DNA of 64,000 bases from Bin16 sp965206315 (GCA_965206315.1 OZ242210.1:1984001-2048000), one strand, 5' to 3'. Counted from the stretch's first letter, positions 48,002-57,124 are shown. Notes: generated by a model from the letters alone, not told the origin. Translations and numbers: made by a program.

Positions 48002-48781
48002 ATGGGCAAACTCACCGACAAACTCGAACGCGCCGAGAAGGGCGCAGGCCAGCCGCTGGGGTTCGGCGGAGCCGCGAAGCGCGAGTCCATCGCGCCGCTG
48101 CTGCTGCTGGGCGCGGTCGCCGCGGGCGACGCCGCGCAGGCCGGGGTCGTGACCGCGTCGGAGATAGACGGCGCGCTGCTCACCGGCGCCGGGAGCGCGA
48201 AGAAGGCGGCGCTGAACGGTTCGGTCAAGGCGCTGGGGGACACCCTGTTCGGCGTGTGGACGGATGAGGGACAGGCCGAGGAGCCACACAGCGCGGACTT
48301 CCAGGTGTTCTCGTCCGACGCGACGCCCGCGGGGGCGCTGACCGGCGAGGGCCGCACGCTCGTCATGCAGGTGCAGCCGGAGCTGCCTGACAGCCTGCTG
48401 CGCACGATCGACCAGTTGCCGGTGGACGGGTTCCTCGTCTCGCTGGACGCGCCGCTCACGGTGGCCCAGCTCATGCGGCTGGCCCGCGTTCGCGGCGCGA
48501 CGTCGAAGCGGCTCTTCGTGCACCTGGGCGCGTTGCCCGCGAAAGCGGACGCCGAGCAGCTGCGCGACGCCGGAGCGGCGGCGCTCGTCGTCGACGCGGC
48601 GGGACAGACCGCCGACGCCTTCCGAGAGACGCTCGCGATGCTGCGCGAACTGCCGCGCAAGTCGCCACGGCAACGCGACGGCGAGCGCTCCGGCGCGACC
48701 GTGCCGCAGCCGTCGTTCGGCGCGGCCCGCTCGGCGCCCGCGCCTCCGCCCGACGACGATGACGACTGGGACGACGACTAG
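48002..48781 (+). CDS. Protein of unknown function with acidic tail
   Basis: This 259-aa soluble protein begins MGKLTDKLERAEKGAGQPLG. Its C-terminal half alternates strands and helices (GFLVSLDAPLTVAQLMRLAR; RLFVHLGALPAKADAEQL; AAALVVDAAGQTADAF), suggesting a TIM-barrel-like fold. It ends with a Pro-rich linker and an acidic DDDDDWDDD tail. GAGGG precedes the ATG. A candidate extended -10 (TGGTAGAAT) lies at 47957-47965. It sits in a housekeeping context, upstream of an M50 protease gene. No function is proposed. Confidence 0.65.
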   Translation: MGKLTDKLERAEKGAGQPLGFGGAAKRESIAPLLLLGAVAAGDAAQAGVVTASEIDGALLTGAGSAKKAALNGSVKALGDTLFGVWTDEGQAEEPHSADFQVFSSDATPAGALTGEGRTLVMQVQPELPDSLLRTIDQLPVDGFLVSLDAPLTVAQLMRLARVRGATSKRLFVHLGALPAKADAEQLRDAGAAALVVDAAGQTADAFRETLAMLRELPRKSPRQRDGERSGATVPQPSFGAARSAPAPPPDDDDDWDDD

Positions 48782-48820
48782 TCCCGGCGTCCGGGATGGC
48801 GGGGCAGGGCGAGGCGCACG

Positions 48821-49504
48821 ATGCTGCTGGCGGGGATAGGACTCCTGGACGATCCGTTCCGGGCGCTCGTGTGGTTCGTCGCCATCGCAGCCTCGCTGCT
48901 CATCGCCATCACGTTCCACGAGGCGTCGCATGCCGTCACCGCGTTGCGGCTCGGCGACGACACGGCGTCCCGGCTGGGGCGCGTGACGCTCAACCCGAAG
49001 CGGCACCTCGATCCGGCGGGCACGGTGATGCTGCTCATCGTGGGTTTCGGCTGGGGCAAGCCGGTGCCGGTGAACCCATCCCGGCTGCGGACCGGCCGGA
49101 CGGGCATGGCGATGGTCTCCGCCGCCGGGCCGATGGCGAACGTCGCACTGGCGGTCGGGTTCGCGCTGCTCTTCCGCCTCGGCGTGCTCGACGGCAGCAT
49201 CACGCGCGACGAGTTGCAGTCGCTGTCCCCGATGGCATGGGCGAGCCTCATCGCGTGGTACGGCGTCGCGCTGAACCTGCTGCTGGCCGTCTTCAACCTG
49301 CTGCCGCTCCCCCCGCTGGACGGCGGCGGCATCATCCAGGGCATCGCGCCGCGGAGTTGGTGGCCGGCGGTCAGGCAGCTGCAGCGCTTCGGCCCCATCG
49401 TGCTCGTAGGGCTCATCGCGCTGACGTTCGCGACCGACATCGACCCGCTGGGGTACGTCTTCCGTCCCGTCTATGCGGTCGCGGATGCGCTCAGGGGCGT
49501 CTGA
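48821..49504 (+). CDS. Site-2 protease-like M50 metallopeptidase
   Basis: This 227-aa integral membrane peptidase has the zinc motif HEASH (33-37) in the first helix and the conserved PPLDGGGI motif near residue 165, placing the second Asp ligand in a later helix. About five to six hydrophobic segments are present. Members cleave membrane-embedded substrates. This short form without PDZ or CBS domains is widespread in bacteria, and its substrate is unknown. It follows the unknown acidic-tail protein by 39 bp and may be co-transcribed. Confidence 0.85.
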   Translation: MLLAGIGLLDDPFRALVWFVAIAASLLIAITFHEASHAVTALRLGDDTASRLGRVTLNPKRHLDPAGTVMLLIVGFGWGKPVPVNPSRLRTGRTGMAMVSAAGPMANVALAVGFALLFRLGVLDGSITRDELQSLSPMAWASLIAWYGVALNLLLAVFNLLPLPPLDGGGIIQGIAPRSWWPAVRQLQRFGPIVLVGLIALTFATDIDPLGYVFRPVYAVADALRGV

Positions 49505-49513
49505 GGGCCGACG

Positions 49514-49846
49514 TCACTGCCAGGGCAGCGACATGGTCCCGTAGACCTCGATCCCGCAACCAGCGATCCCGAGGTGTGGGTGGTCTGCGAGCAGCGCCTG
49601 CGCCGATTCCAGGTCCTCCGCCTGGAGGACGGAGTAGGTCACCACTCCCATCTCGTTCGCGGAACTCCCCGACGCGGTCATCCTCCCGCCAGGGCTCAAC
49701 GGGGACATCTCGACCAGAGCGTCGCCGCACCGGTCGGCCCACGCCTTCCACGCCTCGATGACGGCCTGCATATCCTCCGGCGTGGAGTCCATCATCGCCT
49801 GCATGGTGGACTCCGTTGCGTAATAGAGCACGAGATACTTCTGCAC
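49514..49846 (-). CDS. YCII-related domain protein
   Basis: This 110-aa cytoplasmic protein belongs to the dimeric ferredoxin-like YCII/PhnB-adjacent group: YLVLYYATESTMQAMM, the central ALVEMSPLSPGGRMTA, and ESAQALLADHPHLGIAGCGIEVY. The start is a GTG at 49846, fixed by AGGAGGT 8 nt upstream. Family members are thought to act as small enzymes or sensors. No specific reaction is known here. Confidence 0.75.
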   Translation of the reverse strand: MQKYLVLYYATESTMQAMMDSTPEDMQAVIEAWKAWADRCGDALVEMSPLSPGGRMTASGSSANEMGVVTYSVLQAEDLESAQALLADHPHLGIAGCGIEVYGTMSLPWQ

Positions 49847-50006
49847 TGGGTGCACCTCCTGGGATCGCTCCGGTTGTGCGCGGAGCCGCGACAGGATAGG
49901 GGGTCGGCAACGGCGCGACAACGGGGGGTGTCGCCAAGCGCTCTTCGGGTGGTATGCTGACATCGTGTTGTCGGCAGGCTGCCCTGTCGGTGAAGGAGCG
50001 TGACAG

Positions 50007-50204
50007 ATGGCTTCTCGAAAGAAAACTCCGGCGTCTGGAAAGCCTGAGACGGACGGCTTGTTCCTGGAGATGACCGAGGAGTTGTATGAGCAGGCCATGA
50101 ACTCCAAGGTGCTCCTCGCCAAGACGTGGAAGGGAGCCCGTGAGTTAGACCAGGGACTGGGGGTGCGCTGGGAGGATGTCCTCCGAGAGCTCAAGCCCCG
50201 TTGA
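50007..50204 (+). CDS. Small protein, putative antitoxin
   Basis: This 65-aa protein begins MASRKKTPASGKPETDGLFL. It is followed by an overlapping frame (29 bp) that resembles a RelE/ParE-like toxin. GAAGGAG precedes the ATG. The helical, charged sequence (EELYEQAMNSKVLLAKTWKG) would suit an antitoxin, but no DNA-binding family is recognised. Confidence 0.5.
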   Translation: MASRKKTPASGKPETDGLFLEMTEELYEQAMNSKVLLAKTWKGARELDQGLGVRWEDVLRELKPR

Positions 50205-50472
50205 CGCTATTCTCTCCGCAGACGCAAGAGAGACTCTGGAGGCACAGGACGGCTCCCGGCAGGAGCGCATCAGGGAGACTATCGAAGCGTTGATGCGCGC
50301 TCCACTCTCGGGAGAAGGTAGAGGAATCGCCTTGCGTTCCCCTTATCCCGCTGACGCTCTCGGCTGCGTCTCACAAGACGGCTGGATCGTTTACCGCTTC
50401 CTGAACAGCGCTACTATCGAAATCATGGCTATCGTGCCGTGGGAAGAGTTCCTGTCTGACGCTGACGCGTAG
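50176..50472 (+). CDS. RelE/ParE-like protein, putative toxin
   Basis: This 98-aa protein begins in the end of the preceding gene. The N-terminal half is helical (REETIEALMRAP-like: RIRETIEALMRAP), and the C-terminal strands (WIVYRFLNSATIEIMAIVPWEEF) resemble the core of RelE-type toxins. The overlap with a small charged protein upstream suggests a toxin-antitoxin pair. The catalytic residues of RelE are not conserved enough to be sure. Confidence 0.5.
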   Translation: MSSESSSPVDAILSADARETLEAQDGSRQERIRETIEALMRAPLSGEGRGIALRSPYPADALGCVSQDGWIVYRFLNSATIEIMAIVPWEEFLSDADA

Positions 50473-50489
50473 TGTCCCGCTTGCCGCGG

Positions 50490-50654
50490 TCAGCGCGCGG
50501 ACTTCGCCGACTGCAGTTCGTCCAGCATCATCCGCTTCATGGACTCGGCGATACGAGCGAGTTCATTCGTGGTAAGTTTCGGGCCCATGAGCTCGCGCTC
50601 GTACGCGGCGATGACGTTGATCAGGGTGCGGTCGTTCGGTGTGGTAAGCGCCAT
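50490..50654 (-). CDS. Small protein, unknown
   Basis: This 54-aa frame begins MALTTPNDRTLINVIAAYER, has an amphipathic C-terminal half (IAESMKRMMLDELQSAK), and has GAGG upstream. It is divergent from the DUF952 gene, 30 bp apart. No family is recognised. Confidence 0.45.
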   Translation of the reverse strand: MALTTPNDRTLINVIAAYERELMGPKLTTNELARIAESMKRMMLDELQSAKSAR

Positions 50655-50684
50655 GACGGAACCTCGGAACGGAGACTGCAGGAG

Positions 50685-51032
50685 ATGATAGCGCAAGGCC
50701 ACATCCTGCACGTGACGACCCCGGAGGCATGGCGCCGCGATGCGGAGACGCCGTTCTACGAGGCCGAGTCGCTGGCCTCGGAAGGGTTCATCCACAACTG
50801 CCGCCCCGACCAGCTGCGGAGCGTGCTCGGCAGGCACTTCGCCGGCCATCGCGCGCTCGTGCTGCTGGTGGTGGACGCGTCGCGGCTGACGTCGGAGGTG
50901 CGGGAGGAGGAGTCACACGGCGAGACGTTCCCGCACGTCTACGGCCCGATAGACCGTGCGGCGGTCGTGAGCGTGCTCCCCATCGAGACTGACAGCACAG
51001 GAAGGTTCACGCTTCCAGACGGCGTCGAGTAG
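50685..51032 (+). CDS. DUF952 family protein
   Basis: This 115-aa protein has the DUF952 pattern: ILHVTTPEAWRRD, YEAESLASEGFIHNCRPDQL, LVLLVVDASRLTSEVREEE and HVYGPIDRAAVVSVLPI. The family has an ADP-ribosyltransferase-like fold of unknown role. ATG at 50685 is supported by GGAG 8 nt upstream. Confidence 0.82.
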   Translation: MIAQGHILHVTTPEAWRRDAETPFYEAESLASEGFIHNCRPDQLRSVLGRHFAGHRALVLLVVDASRLTSEVREEESHGETFPHVYGPIDRAAVVSVLPIETDSTGRFTLPDGVE

Positions 51033-51108
51033 GCGCCTATGCATCCGCGGGGCGGCTGCCTGGCGATGCTAGAATAGCCCCACCTTCCGGCGCAGGAGCG
51101 AGTCCCCC

Positions 51109-52389
51109 ATGCAGATGACAGTGCGGCGGCCCAGACGCTTGCGCGGCGACGTGACCCCGCCGGGCGACAAATCGATCTCCCACCGCGCGGCCATCTTCAA
51201 CGCCATCGCCGACGGCGAAGCGCGCGTCGAGAACTACGGCACCGGCGCCGACCTCGCATCGACCCTCCGCGTGCTGCGCGGCCTCGGCACACAGATCGAG
51301 CGGCACGACGACGGCGCGTTCACCGTGCGGGGCGGGGTCCTCACCGAGCCGCTGGACGTGCTGAACACGGGCAACAGCGGCACGACGACGCGCCTGATGG
51401 CAGGCGTGCTCGCGGGCCAGCCGTTCATGTCAGTGATGACGGGCGACCGCTCGATACGTTCGCGCCCGATGGCGCGCATCGTGGACCCGCTCCGCCTGAT
51501 GGGCGCGGAGGTCGACGGACGGGACGGGGGCAGGCTCGCGCCGCTGACGTTCCGCGGCGGCAGCCTCCACGGCATCGAGTACCGCATGCCGGTCGCATCG
51601 GCGCAGGTGAAGAGCGCGCTGCTGCTCGCGGGGCTGTTCGCGGAGGGCGAGACGACGCTCGAGCAGCCCGCCGTCTCTCGCGACCACACGGAGCTGATGT
51701 TCCGCTCGATGGGCGTGGAGGTCGTCGAGGACGGGCTGACGGTGAGCGTGCGCCCCGGACGGCTCACCGCCATGGACGTGATCGTGCCTGCCGACATCAG
51801 TTCGGCGGCGTACTGGCTCGTCGCGGGCGTCTGCCATCCCGACGCGGAGGTGCGCGTGCGCAACGTGGGGGTGAACCCGACGCGCACCGGCATCCTCGAC
51901 GCGCTGGCGATGATGGGGGCGGACGTGAGCGTCGAGAACGAGCGCTCCGAAGGCGGCGAGCCCGTCGCCGACCTCGTGGCGCGGTCGAGCAGCCTGCGCG
52001 CAACCGAGATCGGGGGCGACCTCATCCCACGCCTCGTGGATGAGGTGCCGGTGCTTGCGCTCGCCGCATGCTTCGCAGAGGGCACGACCGTCATCCGCGA
52101 CGCTTCCGAACTGCGCGTCAAGGAGAGCGACCGGCTGATGGCCTCCCGCGTGGAGCTCTCTCGTTCCGGCGCGCAGGTCGAAGAGCTGGACGACGGCCTG
52201 CGCATCACGGGCGGGCGGGCCCTGAGCGGAGCGACACACCGGACGTATGCAGACCACCGCATCGCGATGACGATGGGCGTCGCGGGGCTGGTCGCCGCGG
52301 GCGAGACGACGATCCAGTCAGCGCAGACGGCGTCGGTCTCCTACCCGACGTTCTGGGACGACCTCGCATCGCTGGGGGAGGGCGCGTAG
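51109..52389 (+). CDS. aroA: 3-phosphoshikimate 1-carboxyvinyltransferase (EPSP synthase)
   Basis: This 426-aa enzyme of the shikimate pathway joins PEP to shikimate-3-phosphate. It has the PGDKSISHRAAIFNAIA N-terminus, LNTGNSGTTTRLMAG with the PEP-site Gly, SIRSRPMARIVDPL, DRDHTELMFRSMGV-like VSRDHTELMFRSMGV, and the RVKESDRLM and YADHRIAMTMG motifs. Length is typical. AGGAGCGAG precedes ATG, and TGCTAGAAT at 51067-51075 is a candidate extended -10. The guanylate kinase gene follows by 19 bp. Confidence 0.96.
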   Translation: MQMTVRRPRRLRGDVTPPGDKSISHRAAIFNAIADGEARVENYGTGADLASTLRVLRGLGTQIERHDDGAFTVRGGVLTEPLDVLNTGNSGTTTRLMAGVLAGQPFMSVMTGDRSIRSRPMARIVDPLRLMGAEVDGRDGGRLAPLTFRGGSLHGIEYRMPVASAQVKSALLLAGLFAEGETTLEQPAVSRDHTELMFRSMGVEVVEDGLTVSVRPGRLTAMDVIVPADISSAAYWLVAGVCHPDAEVRVRNVGVNPTRTGILDALAMMGADVSVENERSEGGEPVADLVARSSSLRATEIGGDLIPRLVDEVPVLALAACFAEGTTVIRDASELRVKESDRLMASRVELSRSGAQVEELDDGLRITGGRALSGATHRTYADHRIAMTMGVAGLVAAGETTIQSAQTASVSYPTFWDDLASLGEGA

Positions 52390-52408
52390 CCGTGAGGCGC
52401 CGTTCACC

Positions 52409-53014
52409 GTGAGCGCTGCCGAGCCGCATCCGCTCCTGGTCGTCGTCTCCGGTCCGTCCGGCGTCGGCAAGGATGCGATGCTGGCCCTCGTGCGGGAGCA
52501 GTGCCCGGAAGTGTTCTGGGCCATCACCGCGACGACGCGGGCGATGCGTCCGGGCGAGGAGCACGGCGTGCACCACCTCTTCCACACGCGTGAAGAGTTC
52601 CTGGAACTGCTGGAGCGCGGCGAACTGCTGGAGCACGCGGAGGTGTACGGCAACCTCTACGGCGTGCCGAAGGCGCCGGTGCGCGAGGCGCTTGCCGATG
52701 GGCGCGACGCCATCGTAAGAACGGACGTGCAGGGCGCGGCCTCGATCCGTTCGCTCGCGCCGGAGGCGTTGCTCATCTTCGTTGCGCCCCCGTCGCTGGA
52801 GGAGCTCGAACGCCGCCTGCGCAGCCGCGATACGGAATCGGCGGAGGAGACGGCCCTGCGCGTCGAGACGTCCCGGCAGGAGATGCGCGACGCCGCGTGG
52901 TTCGACGCCGTGGTCGTCAACGAGACCGGCGGGCTGGAGGACGCCGCGCGCAAAGTCATGGCCATCATCGAGCAGGAGCGGCAGCGCGTTCCTCCGCGCA
53001 TCGCGCGGCTGTAG
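52409..53014 (+). CDS. gmk: Guanylate kinase
   Basis: This 201-aa enzyme phosphorylates GMP. The P-loop is SGPSGVGKD (14-22), where Asp22 replaces the usual Ser/Thr. The GMP site TTRAMRPGEEHGVHHLF, ELLEHAEVYGNLYGVPK, and the lid LEELERRLRSRDTES are intact, so activity is likely. The P-loop change, as far as I recall, occurs in other Chloroflexota. The start is GTG at 52409. Confidence 0.93.
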   Translation: MSAAEPHPLLVVVSGPSGVGKDAMLALVREQCPEVFWAITATTRAMRPGEEHGVHHLFHTREEFLELLERGELLEHAEVYGNLYGVPKAPVREALADGRDAIVRTDVQGAASIRSLAPEALLIFVAPPSLEELERRLRSRDTESAEETALRVETSRQEMRDAAWFDAVVVNETGGLEDAARKVMAIIEQERQRVPPRIARL

Positions 53015-53073
53015 CCCGAACCTGCGCGGCGCTCTGGTATCCTCCGCGCTATCCCCGCACGAGGCAGGTGGCG

Positions 53074-54216
53074 ATGATCACGAAGTTCTCCGTCCTCTAC
53101 GTCGGCTTCACGGAACTGGACAACGTCGGGCTGGGAGGCACACCGCCGGATGAGCGGCATCTCTCCAACGAGCAGATCGTCAAGGCGTACCAGATGTCGC
53201 TGGACGTGGCGCAGCACATGGACAAGCTCGGGTTCGACACGCTCTGGGGCGCGGAGCATCACTTCCAACGCGAGGGCTACGAGGTCATCCCGAACCTCAT
53301 CCTGTGGGGGACGTACCTGGCGGCGCGGACGGAGCGCCTCAAGTTCGGTTGCGCGTTCAATGTGAGCCCGATCTGGCATCCCATCCGGATGGCCGAGGAC
53401 TTCGCGATGGCCGACATCATGACCGACGGCCGCGTGGTCTTCGGCGTGGGGCGCGGCTACCAGACTCGCGAGGTCGAAACGCTCGGCGCTCCGCTGCTGG
53501 ACCAGGACGCCAATCGCGAGCTGTTCGAGGAGCAGATGGAAGTCATCATGAAGGCGTTCCACGAGGACTCGTTCAGCCATCACGGCAAGCACTACACCAT
53601 CCCGGCGCCCCAGAAGTTCCGCGGCTACGAGCCGACCGAGGTGACGCTGGTCCCGCGTCCGATCCATCAGCCGGTGGAGATATGGCAGGCGATAGCGAGC
53701 GGCAGGTCCATCCCGTTCATGGCGCAGAACGGCATCAAGGGGATGATCACACAGAACGGCGACCGGCTGGCCCGGCAGCTATTCCACACGTACCAGGACG
53801 AGGCTGCAAAGGCGGGCCGGGACCTGGAGCTCGGCGAGGACCTCTGCCTCGGAGTCGCGATGTCCATCGCGCCGACGCCGGAGGAGGCGGTCGAGAAGGT
53901 GCGTCCCTACCACGACGAGGCGTACAAGTGGTTCGCACCGTTCGGTTTCGTGCGCTACGTGGACGAGGACGGACGTCCGTGGGGCACCCCCGGCGCGCCC
54001 GCAAGGGTGCCGACGATAGAGGAAGGCGTGAGGCAACGCGCGTGGCTGTGCGGTCCGCCGGAGCTGGTCATCCGCGAGTTGAAGGCCTACGAGGCGGAGT
54101 TCCCCGGCCTGGACCAGGTGATGTTCCGGTGGCCGGAGGGGATGCCCGCGGAGCAGTTCAAGGAGCAGCTCTCGCTCTTCGCGGAGCACGTCATGCCGCA
54201 CTTCGGGCAGGGGTAG
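53074..54216 (+). CDS. LLM-class flavin-dependent monooxygenase/oxidoreductase
   Basis: This 380-aa luciferase-like protein has MITKFSVLYVGFTELDNVG, DTLWGAEHHFQREGYEVIPN, VSPIWHPIRMAEDFAMADIM, and GVGRGYQTREVE. The AEHHF segment and longer length place it with FMNH2-using luciferase-like monooxygenases, more than with the F420 enzyme at 9082. It stands alone, convergent with a TctC-type gene. Substrate unknown. Confidence 0.85.
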   Translation: MITKFSVLYVGFTELDNVGLGGTPPDERHLSNEQIVKAYQMSLDVAQHMDKLGFDTLWGAEHHFQREGYEVIPNLILWGTYLAARTERLKFGCAFNVSPIWHPIRMAEDFAMADIMTDGRVVFGVGRGYQTREVETLGAPLLDQDANRELFEEQMEVIMKAFHEDSFSHHGKHYTIPAPQKFRGYEPTEVTLVPRPIHQPVEIWQAIASGRSIPFMAQNGIKGMITQNGDRLARQLFHTYQDEAAKAGRDLELGEDLCLGVAMSIAPTPEEAVEKVRPYHDEAYKWFAPFGFVRYVDEDGRPWGTPGAPARVPTIEEGVRQRAWLCGPPELVIRELKAYEAEFPGLDQVMFRWPEGMPAEQFKEQLSLFAEHVMPHFGQG

Positions 54217-54231
54217 GGCGGGGCAGTCAGA

Positions 54232-55578
54232 CTACCGGACGTACTTCCGGTATACGTCGCGCGCGATCAGGTCGACCTGACCCTTGTACCGGATGTAGGC
54301 GTTCACGGTATCCGTCAGGTCTTGCTGGGCGGTCGCGCCGTCGGTGAAACGGTTCCTGATGCCCGTGAAGTTCTCCATGTTGGAGGCGAACCTCGTATCC
54401 GCCATCGCCGACGCGAGTGCGCCCCGCAACGCCTCCGTCACCCCGGCGGACATCCCGGGCGGGCCGATGAGGTTGTACGACATGGCCAGGTCAGGCCGCA
54501 TCGCAAGCCAGAGTGCCTGGTCGTCAGGGTCGTCCAGGTAAGTGTCGTGGACGTTCGGACAATGGAAATCGCCCTCTCCATTATTCCCGATGTCGACCCC
54601 CGGGGCTGAGAGGTCGGCGAACGGCCGCACGAAGCCGCTCGTAACCCAGCCGGGCCGGGTTATCGGTAACTGGTTCCAGACCGAGCGCGACACCCATGAG
54701 TTCACCTGGCCTCGTTCGATCATCCTGTACTGCTCGGACGTGGCTGCGACGGGGACCCGCCGTAGCCTCAACGGTATGTTCAGCTCATCGGCCACCCAGC
54801 CCACGGCAACGTTCGAGCCGAGGTCAGCGGGCGTCCGCGCGTCTACTGCGATAGTCAGGCTGGGGAAGGGCGCATCGAAGGCGTCCTCGATGCAATTGTA
54901 GGACAGCGTTCCGCGGATGAACCACGCCTCTTCTCTGCCGGAGATGACGCCGATCATCGTTGCCTCGCGCATGTCGAACTGCGCCTGCGTCATGAACTGT
55001 TCGATCACGCCGGGTGTTGCCTCCAGCGCGAGCGTCAGGCCGTCCGGCTTGGCATTCCAGACGAAGTTGCGCTCCACGACGTTGGGCGTCAGGTTCACGA
55101 CTCTGATGTTGGGGTTGCCGGGGATGAAATCCGGCAGTGCGCGCGACATGTAGCGGGCGTGGGCATCGGTGGTGCCTCCGGGGTCATCCCCCACCATGAG
55201 GGTTATCGTCTTACCCCTGAAGAAGGACGGCGTCGGTGTCGGGGATGGCGTCGGCGATGGCGTGGGCGTCGGAGTGGCGGTTGGAGTAGGGGTGGGAGTC
55301 GGAGTGAACGTTGGCGTTGGGGTAGGGGTCGGGGTAGGCGTGGGCGTCGAGGTCGGCGTCGATGTTGGGACCGGCGTGGGCGTCGGCGTCCACGTCGGCT
55401 CAGGGGTCCAGGTAGGCGCAGCCGTCCATGTGGGCGCGGGTGTCCACGTGGGTGAGGCGACGGGCGTTGGGGTCGGTTCGTCTACCGATTCCTCGCCGGC
55501 GCTGTCCTGGCATGCCGCGAGCATGAGGATGGCAGCGAGGCACGCGAGGAGCGCAGCGTATGTCCATCGAGGAATCAA
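54232..55578 (-). CDS. TctC/Bug-type solute-binding lipoprotein
   Basis: This 448-aa exported protein has a lipobox signal (LAAILMLAAC), a very long Pro-Thr-Trp linker (about residues 35-120), and a TctC-type binding domain (GKTITLMVGDDPGGTTDAHARYMS; NFVWNAKPDGLTLALEATPG, in parts). RPFADLSAPGVDIGNNGEGD is shared with the binding proteins at 62101 and 63586. Start is TTG at 55578 with GGAG upstream. It is separated from the TctAB permease by lutABC and an SDR gene, so it probably delivers a different carboxylate to the same kind of transporter. Confidence 0.82.
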   Translation of the reverse strand: MIPRWTYAALLACLAAILMLAACQDSAGEESVDEPTPTPVASPTWTPAPTWTAAPTWTPEPTWTPTPTPVPTSTPTSTPTPTPTPTPTPTFTPTPTPTPTATPTPTPSPTPSPTPTPSFFRGKTITLMVGDDPGGTTDAHARYMSRALPDFIPGNPNIRVVNLTPNVVERNFVWNAKPDGLTLALEATPGVIEQFMTQAQFDMREATMIGVISGREEAWFIRGTLSYNCIEDAFDAPFPSLTIAVDARTPADLGSNVAVGWVADELNIPLRLRRVPVAATSEQYRMIERGQVNSWVSRSVWNQLPITRPGWVTSGFVRPFADLSAPGVDIGNNGEGDFHCPNVHDTYLDDPDDQALWLAMRPDLAMSYNLIGPPGMSAGVTEALRGALASAMADTRFASNMENFTGIRNRFTDGATAQQDLTDTVNAYIRYKGQVDLIARDVYRKYVR

Positions 55579-55596
55579 CGAGCCGGCTCCGTGCGC

Positions 55597-56346
55597 CTAC
55601 GACACTTCCTTACCGCCGTTGACCGCGATGAGCTGGCCGGTGATGAAGTCCGCGTCGTCGGAGAAGAGGAACGCCACGGTGCCCGCGAGGTCGCTCGGCA
55701 CGCCGCGGCGTCCAAACGCCCGCGACGCTTCCTCGGTGGCCTCATCGCCGGTGAGCGAGGGGTCCTGGTCAGTGCCGCCGGGCGCGAGCGTGTTGACGTT
55801 GATGTTGTGCTCGCCGAGTTCGCGGCAGATGGCGCGGGTGAACGCCATCACTGCGCCCTTGGACGCGACGTAGTGCGGGTTGCTGTCGCGCACGTTGTTG
55901 GACGTGCGGAGCATCGTGGTGGAACCGACGTTGACGATCTTCCCGCCGCCCTGGTCGCGCATGTAGGGGAAGACGGCGCGCACACAGAGGAACGTCCCTC
56001 GCGCGTTCACGGAGAAGACCTTGTCCCACCAGTCCGGGTCGACGTCCATGAGCGAGGGGCCGGTGATGTTCCGCATGAGGCCGGCGTTGTTGAGCAGGCC
56101 ATCGATCCGTCCGAAGCGCTCGACGGTCTGCCGCGCCAGCGCCATCGTCTCTTCCTCGCTCGAAACGTCGATGTTGAGCGGGAGCACCTCGGCCCCCTCA
56201 GCCTCGCAGAGACGCGCCGTCTCAGAGCAATCGAGCACGTCGGCGACGGTGAGCTTCGCACCCTCCTTCGCGAGCCGCACGGCGTAAGCCTGCCCGAGGT
56301 GGCGCGCCGCGCCGGTAACGATGATGACCTTGCCTTCCAGGCGCAT
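55597..56346 (-). CDS. Short-chain dehydrogenase/reductase
   Basis: This 249-aa SDR has the cofactor motif VTGAARHLGQAYAVRLA, NNAGLMRNITGPSLMD, and the active site with Tyr and Lys in PHYVASKGAVMAFTRAI. LNIDVSSEEE and the acidic VADVLDC after strand 2 suggest NAD preference. It lies 25 bp after lutC and before a TctC-type gene, all on one strand, so it may oxidise or reduce a hydroxy acid from the same pathway. Substrate unknown. Confidence 0.85.
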   Translation of the reverse strand: MRLEGKVIIVTGAARHLGQAYAVRLAKEGAKLTVADVLDCSETARLCEAEGAEVLPLNIDVSSEEETMALARQTVERFGRIDGLLNNAGLMRNITGPSLMDVDPDWWDKVFSVNARGTFLCVRAVFPYMRDQGGGKIVNVGSTTMLRTSNNVRDSNPHYVASKGAVMAFTRAICRELGEHNINVNTLAPGGTDQDPSLTGDEATEEASRAFGRRGVPSDLAGTVAFLFSDDADFITGQLIAVNGGKEVS

Positions 56347-56371
56347 ACGCCGCCTCCTGTGTCAGTCCCGG

Positions 56372-57124
56372 TCAGCCGAGGATGACCATGTGCACTTCGC
56401 CGGGGCCGTGGACGCCGATGGTGAGTGTCTGTTCAATGTCCGCGGTGCGGGACGGCCCGGAGATGAAGTTGAAGTAGTTGGCAGTCCTTCCGCGCGCCTG
56501 CATGCGGTTCAGCCGGGTGACAGCGAAGAAGTCGTCCAGCGTTTCGAGCACCTGCTCCGGCTCGATGAGCAGGACGAGCCTGGGCGGCGCGAGCGAGGCG
56601 AGGCGCGCCACTCCCTTGCGCGGTATCACGGCGCAGCTAGCCGTCTCCGCGATGGCGTAGGAGACGCCGGTGACGCCCATATCCGCCCGGAACGCCATGT
56701 CGCGCAGCGCTCCGCGGCTCCGGGACCTGCCGGACGCAAGGATGGCGGGCGAAACGCCCACCGAGCGGAGCGCGGCATCTATGTTCACGCGCTTGAACAC
56801 GTCCTCGGCGGAGCGGACGAGATTCTTCACTCCCGATTGCTGCGCGATCTCCGCGACGATGCTCGCTGCCTCCTCCGCGTCGCCCGCCCTGCGGACGTTC
56901 CAGGAAGCAGCCGCGGCGGTCCGCGCGAGACGGTCCAGCGTAGGGCCCTTGCGCGCCTCGTTCCTTGCAACGATGGTGCGCACCTTCTCCTGCTGGCGCA
57001 CGGCGTTCGACTTGAGCGAAGGGTGGTCCGGCATGTGAACGATGGGGTCAGTGCGCCCGAGCGCCGAGCGGACGCGCAGCAGGAAAGCCGCCTTGTTCGG
57101 GTGCTCTTCCGGTGTGGGAGCCAC
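56372..57124 (-). CDS. lutC: LutC-like LUD-domain protein
   Basis: This 250-aa protein has the LUD domain pattern: VKNLVRSAEDVFKRVNIDA, MGVTGVSYAIAETASCAVI, and the C-terminal FNFISGPSRTADIEQTLTIG with GVHGPGEVHMVIL. It completes the LutABC lactate-utilisation complex. It starts 3 bp after lutB. Its N-terminal about 90 residues are longer than usual. Confidence 0.88.
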   Translation of the reverse strand: MAPTPEEHPNKAAFLLRVRSALGRTDPIVHMPDHPSLKSNAVRQQEKVRTIVARNEARKGPTLDRLARTAAAASWNVRRAGDAEEAASIVAEIAQQSGVKNLVRSAEDVFKRVNIDAALRSVGVSPAILASGRSRSRGALRDMAFRADMGVTGVSYAIAETASCAVIPRKGVARLASLAPPRLVLLIEPEQVLETLDDFFAVTRLNRMQARGRTANYFNFISGPSRTADIEQTLTIGVHGPGEVHMVILG

